Shown in pieces: positions 53,209 to 55,128 of a stretch of DNA of 55,128 bases. Numbering within the stretch: the first letter of the stretch is position 1; each line of letters starts with the position of its first letter. Under the pieces are notes generated by a model. That model was not told the origin of the DNA, made no database searches, and worked only from the letters and a program-made list of their open reading frames with translations. This stretch comes from Deltaproteobacteria bacterium. GTDB taxonomy: Bacteria; Desulfobacterota; Desulfomonilia; UBA1062. The stretch lies in NCBI GenBank assembly GCA_018434685.1, contig JAHDOV010000028.1, forward strand, positions 1-55,128. Reading direction: 5' to 3'. Position numbers and translations under genes: made by a program.

Positions 53209-54186
53209 TCAGGACCTGAACAGTGCCGCGCTGTGGCAGCTTTCCAGGGGATACATGCCGATTGCGGTCTCGTCGGACAGCACAACGCCTGCATATCCCG
53301 CAACCAGTGCATCGTAGAGACAGCACATCTCGGACCGGGTAGGTGTGGCACAGCGGGTCATGTGTTCCAGCACCTGACCTGCCAGGTGAACCGGTCTGGG
53401 TATATCGCCGACCTGATTGGAGAACCGGTGTACTGCCTCGGCCATGGCTTTCAGGCCGAGTTCCGCACCGAGATCACCGCGGCACAGCCAGAGTTCCTGC
53501 GCATGCTCAGCAATCAAGGCCGCCTCGGTGACTGCCGGTTCCCGCTCGAGTTTGGCAATGAGGTATGCACTGCTGCCCAAGGCTCTCCGGTATCCAGACA
53601 TCTCGCGAGCATCCCTCACATACGAGATCGCATACCGGATGAAACCCAGGCCCTTGGTCTGAAAGATGATCTCCCGGTCTCTCTCGTTCAGGGATTCCCT
53701 GCGGTACTCGCACGAGGTGTAGGTGATTCCCTTTTTCGAAGAGATGGTTCCTCCCCTGGTAACACTGGCGATAATCGAATCCGCTGAGGCCGTTTCCACT
53801 GCCAGGTATACCCTGGCATCGTTCAGTGCGATCTCTCCGCTGGATACCTGAGCAGCCTCAAAGAAATCGGGATGGGGCACTGGCAATACACCACTGCGGT
53901 CTGTGGCTGCTGCACAGACCAGCTCGATACGCTGGCCACAGGCGGGATCAAAGGCCGGGAACCGCCCAAGCCGCCATTTGCTTCCCTGGAGGTCAAGCAC
54001 GAGCAGGGGCTGAGGATCCAGGGCAGAAAAAAAGGTGCCGATCCTGTCGAGCCATGGAACAAGCTCTGGCAGATCGAGGTGAGACGTGTTCAGCCGGAAG
54101 GCAGTGACTCCGGCGGCAAGCATGGTTTTCCACAGGGATTCCCTGGTGCTGCCAGGACCCAGGGTTGCTGTTATGTCGTAGTTCAT
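53209..54186 (-). CDS. Pyruvate-kinase-like protein lacking the C-terminal domain
   Basis: A 325-residue pyruvate kinase homologue; normal enzymes have about 470 or more. Active-site parts are kept: Arg31, Asn33 and Ser35 (RLNTSH), Lys212 with Glu214 (IAKLEREPAV) and Asp238 (CRGDLGAEL). The late block PTRSE...VVLSDETAIGMYP is also kept. The Thr of the usual ATQMLESM motif is Gly270 (AGQVLEHM). The regulatory C-domain is absent and the B domain is shortened. Canonical kinase activity is uncertain. The start at 54186 follows GAGGTGAT. It lies 138 bp downstream of mgsA, another triose-phosphate-level enzyme gene, on the same strand. Confidence 0.75.
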   Translation of the reverse strand: MNYDITATLGPGSTRESLWKTMLAAGVTAFRLNTSHLDLPELVPWLDRIGTFFSALDPQPLLVLDLQGSKWRLGRFPAFDPACGQRIELVCAAATDRSGVLPVPHPDFFEAAQVSSGEIALNDARVYLAVETASADSIIASVTRGGTISSKKGITYTSCEYRRESLNERDREIIFQTKGLGFIRYAISYVRDAREMSGYRRALGSSAYLIAKLEREPAVTEAALIAEHAQELWLCRGDLGAELGLKAMAEAVHRFSNQVGDIPRPVHLAGQVLEHMTRCATPTRSEMCCLYDALVAGYAGVVLSDETAIGMYPLESCHSAALFRS

Positions 54187-54324
54187 AGCGGTACGATCAC
54201 CTCTTCTCATGGAAATCCACGGCATTCTCCTGCTCAGAGTGCGTTCATCTACTATTGAAGGAAATCCGGGCCGGTGTCAAATGTCATGTGCCTTCTGAGA
54301 ACAGTCTGATATCCACGGGTAATA

Positions 54325-54789
54325 TCAGACTGTCCGGTCAATGTACGAGGAATAGTCTTTCAGAATCGGCTCATACTCGGCATCCAGAAGGGGTGATGAA
54401 ACGATAAAGTCTGCCGTGGAGCGGTCGCACGCGGTAGGGATGTTGTACAGGACCGCGATCCGCAGGAGCGCCTTGACATCCACATCATGGGGCTGGGGCT
54501 GCATGGGGTCCCACAGGAATATGAGCACATCGACCTTTCCCTCCACGATCAATGCCCCCATCTGCTGATCCCCGCCGAGCGGACCGGATTTCAGCCGTGT
54601 CATCCTGAACGTGTGAGATTTCTCCTCGCCGAGCCTTTTCCTGAGGGCCTCTTCCACCAGCCTGCCGGTCGTGCCGGTAGAGATCAGGGTGTGCCGTATC
54701 AATCTCTCATAGTTCCAGTCAATCCACTCCAGGAGATCCTTTTTCCGGTTATCGTGGGCTACCAGGGCTATTCTTTTGATTTTCTTCAT
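54325..54789 (-). CDS. mgsA: Methylglyoxal synthase
   Basis: MgsA converts dihydroxyacetone phosphate to methylglyoxal and phosphate, a bypass of lower glycolysis when phosphate is short. At 154 residues it has the expected length. Catalytic and binding residues are visible: His12/Asp13 (VAHDNRKKDL), the phosphate loop STGTTG (37-42), Asp74 in SGPLGGDQQMGA, Asp94 in WDPMQPQPHD and His101. It lies upstream of the pyruvate-kinase-like gene on the same strand, so a shared role at the triose-phosphate/PEP branch is possible. Confidence 0.95.
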   Translation of the reverse strand: MKKIKRIALVAHDNRKKDLLEWIDWNYERLIRHTLISTGTTGRLVEEALRKRLGEEKSHTFRMTRLKSGPLGGDQQMGALIVEGKVDVLIFLWDPMQPQPHDVDVKALLRIAVLYNIPTACDRSTADFIVSSPLLDAEYEPILKDYSSYIDRTV

Positions 54790-54866
54790 TCTTCATGCTC
54801 CTTAACAAAAGATTCCGCCTACTCAAACAACAACCATGCCCGGATGTCAAGACAGTGCCTCCTGGG

Positions 54867-55128
54867 TCAGTGGAGCGTCCGGCCGCAGCCGTAGAAGACC
54901 GTGCCATCGAGGATCACCCTCACCGTGGTCTCGAACGATTCACCGGTTATCGAATCCCGGCACGGCCGGCCTTCCAGGACAAGGGTCAGCTCACGGGCGT
55001 CATGTGGTGCCGTATACACCGTCATCGGTTCCAGCTTGCTGACGAGCGGAGCAGGCGCCCTGAAGTCGTGGCGGTTTCCATTGTCGCCCGTTACGAACAC
55101 AATCGTGACACCGGAGATCGGAAGAGCG
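54867..55128 (-). CDS. COG3650-like envelope protein, C-terminal fragment (partial)
   Basis: The frame is open to the right edge, so only the last ~86 codons are present, of which about five would be adapter-derived. The segment LEGRPCRDSITGESFETTV followed by VRVILDGTVFYGCGRTL matches the C-terminal Cys-xx-D...GCG pattern of COG3650-type lipoproteins (HslJ/MliC neighbourhood). The first Cys and the GCG Cys probably form a disulfide in the periplasm. The start is missing. The final 14 bases of the window look like sequencing adapter, so codons beyond about 55114 should not be trusted. Confidence 0.55.
   Translation of the reverse strand, partial: ALPISGVTIVFVTGDNGNRHDFRAPAPLVSKLEPMTVYTAPHDARELTLVLEGRPCRDSITGESFETTVRVILDGTVFYGCGRTLH
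55115..55128 (+). other. Illumina adapter sequence at the contig edge
   Basis: The last 14 bases, AGATCGGAAGAGCG, are identical to the start of the Illumina TruSeq-type read-through adapter. This is an assembly or trimming artefact, not genomic DNA. Confidence 0.9.

Overview
The window looks like a chromosomal contig from an anaerobic Desulfobacterota (deltaproteobacterial) organism, possibly syntrophic or sulfate-reducing. This is inferred from gene content: a 2-hydroxyacyl-CoA dehydratase set, several beta-oxidation and acyl-CoA ligase genes, a tungstate/molybdate-type importer, GatCAB and methylglyoxal synthase. No rRNA or tRNA gene was seen, so the taxonomy is soft. Both ends are cut. The left edge falls inside carB. 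The right edge falls inside a COG3650-like gene, and its last 14 bases match the start of a standard Illumina adapter, so this is probably the raw end of a short-read assembly.

Layout. 1-8.1 kb: carB (3' half), pyrG, a small Cys-rich gene, a large exported DUF3857/transglutaminase protein and a PilZ protein. 8.1-12.2 kb: a minus-strand thiamine ABC importer (thiB-thiP-thiQ) behind a TPP riboswitch with its own intrinsic terminator. 12.4-15.6 kb: a SatP-type acetate transporter and a tungstate/molybdate-type ABC importer. 15.8-21 kb: an outer-membrane porin divergent from a fadN-like/thiolase pair for beta-oxidation, closed by a strong terminator. 21.2-27.8 kb: a YihG/PlsC-type acyltransferase, a stand-alone GMP-synthetase-like ATP pyrophosphatase, a DnaG-like protein with a degraded TOPRIM acidic motif, an FAD oxidoreductase and an ABC-F ATPase.

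27.9-39.7 kb is the metabolic core. It holds a CoA-transferase fused to a GNAT domain, a LarA-type nickel-pincer racemase, two dehydratase subunits, an SDR, the [4Fe-4S] activator ATPase and two tandem paralogous acyl-CoA ligases. Together these could racemise a 2-hydroxyacid, activate it with CoA, dehydrate it and pass it to beta-oxidation. The substrate cannot be read from sequence. 39.8-45.2 kb is a tightly overlapping operon, gatC-gatA-gatB-pncB-mtnA.

45.2-55.1 kb is mostly minus-strand: a deoxyribosyltransferase-like protein, an exported ferritin-like protein, a methyltransferase, an ArsB/SLC13-type transporter, a CDF metal exporter, two broken gene remnants, an HtrA-like lipoprotein protease with a zinc-ribbon protein, small hypothetical proteins, a DUF3830 protein, a C-domain-less pyruvate kinase homologue and mgsA. 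Degenerate 7-bp tandem repeats lie directly after four plus-strand stop codons and are the most unusual non-coding feature. No CRISPR array, insertion sequence or prophage was seen.
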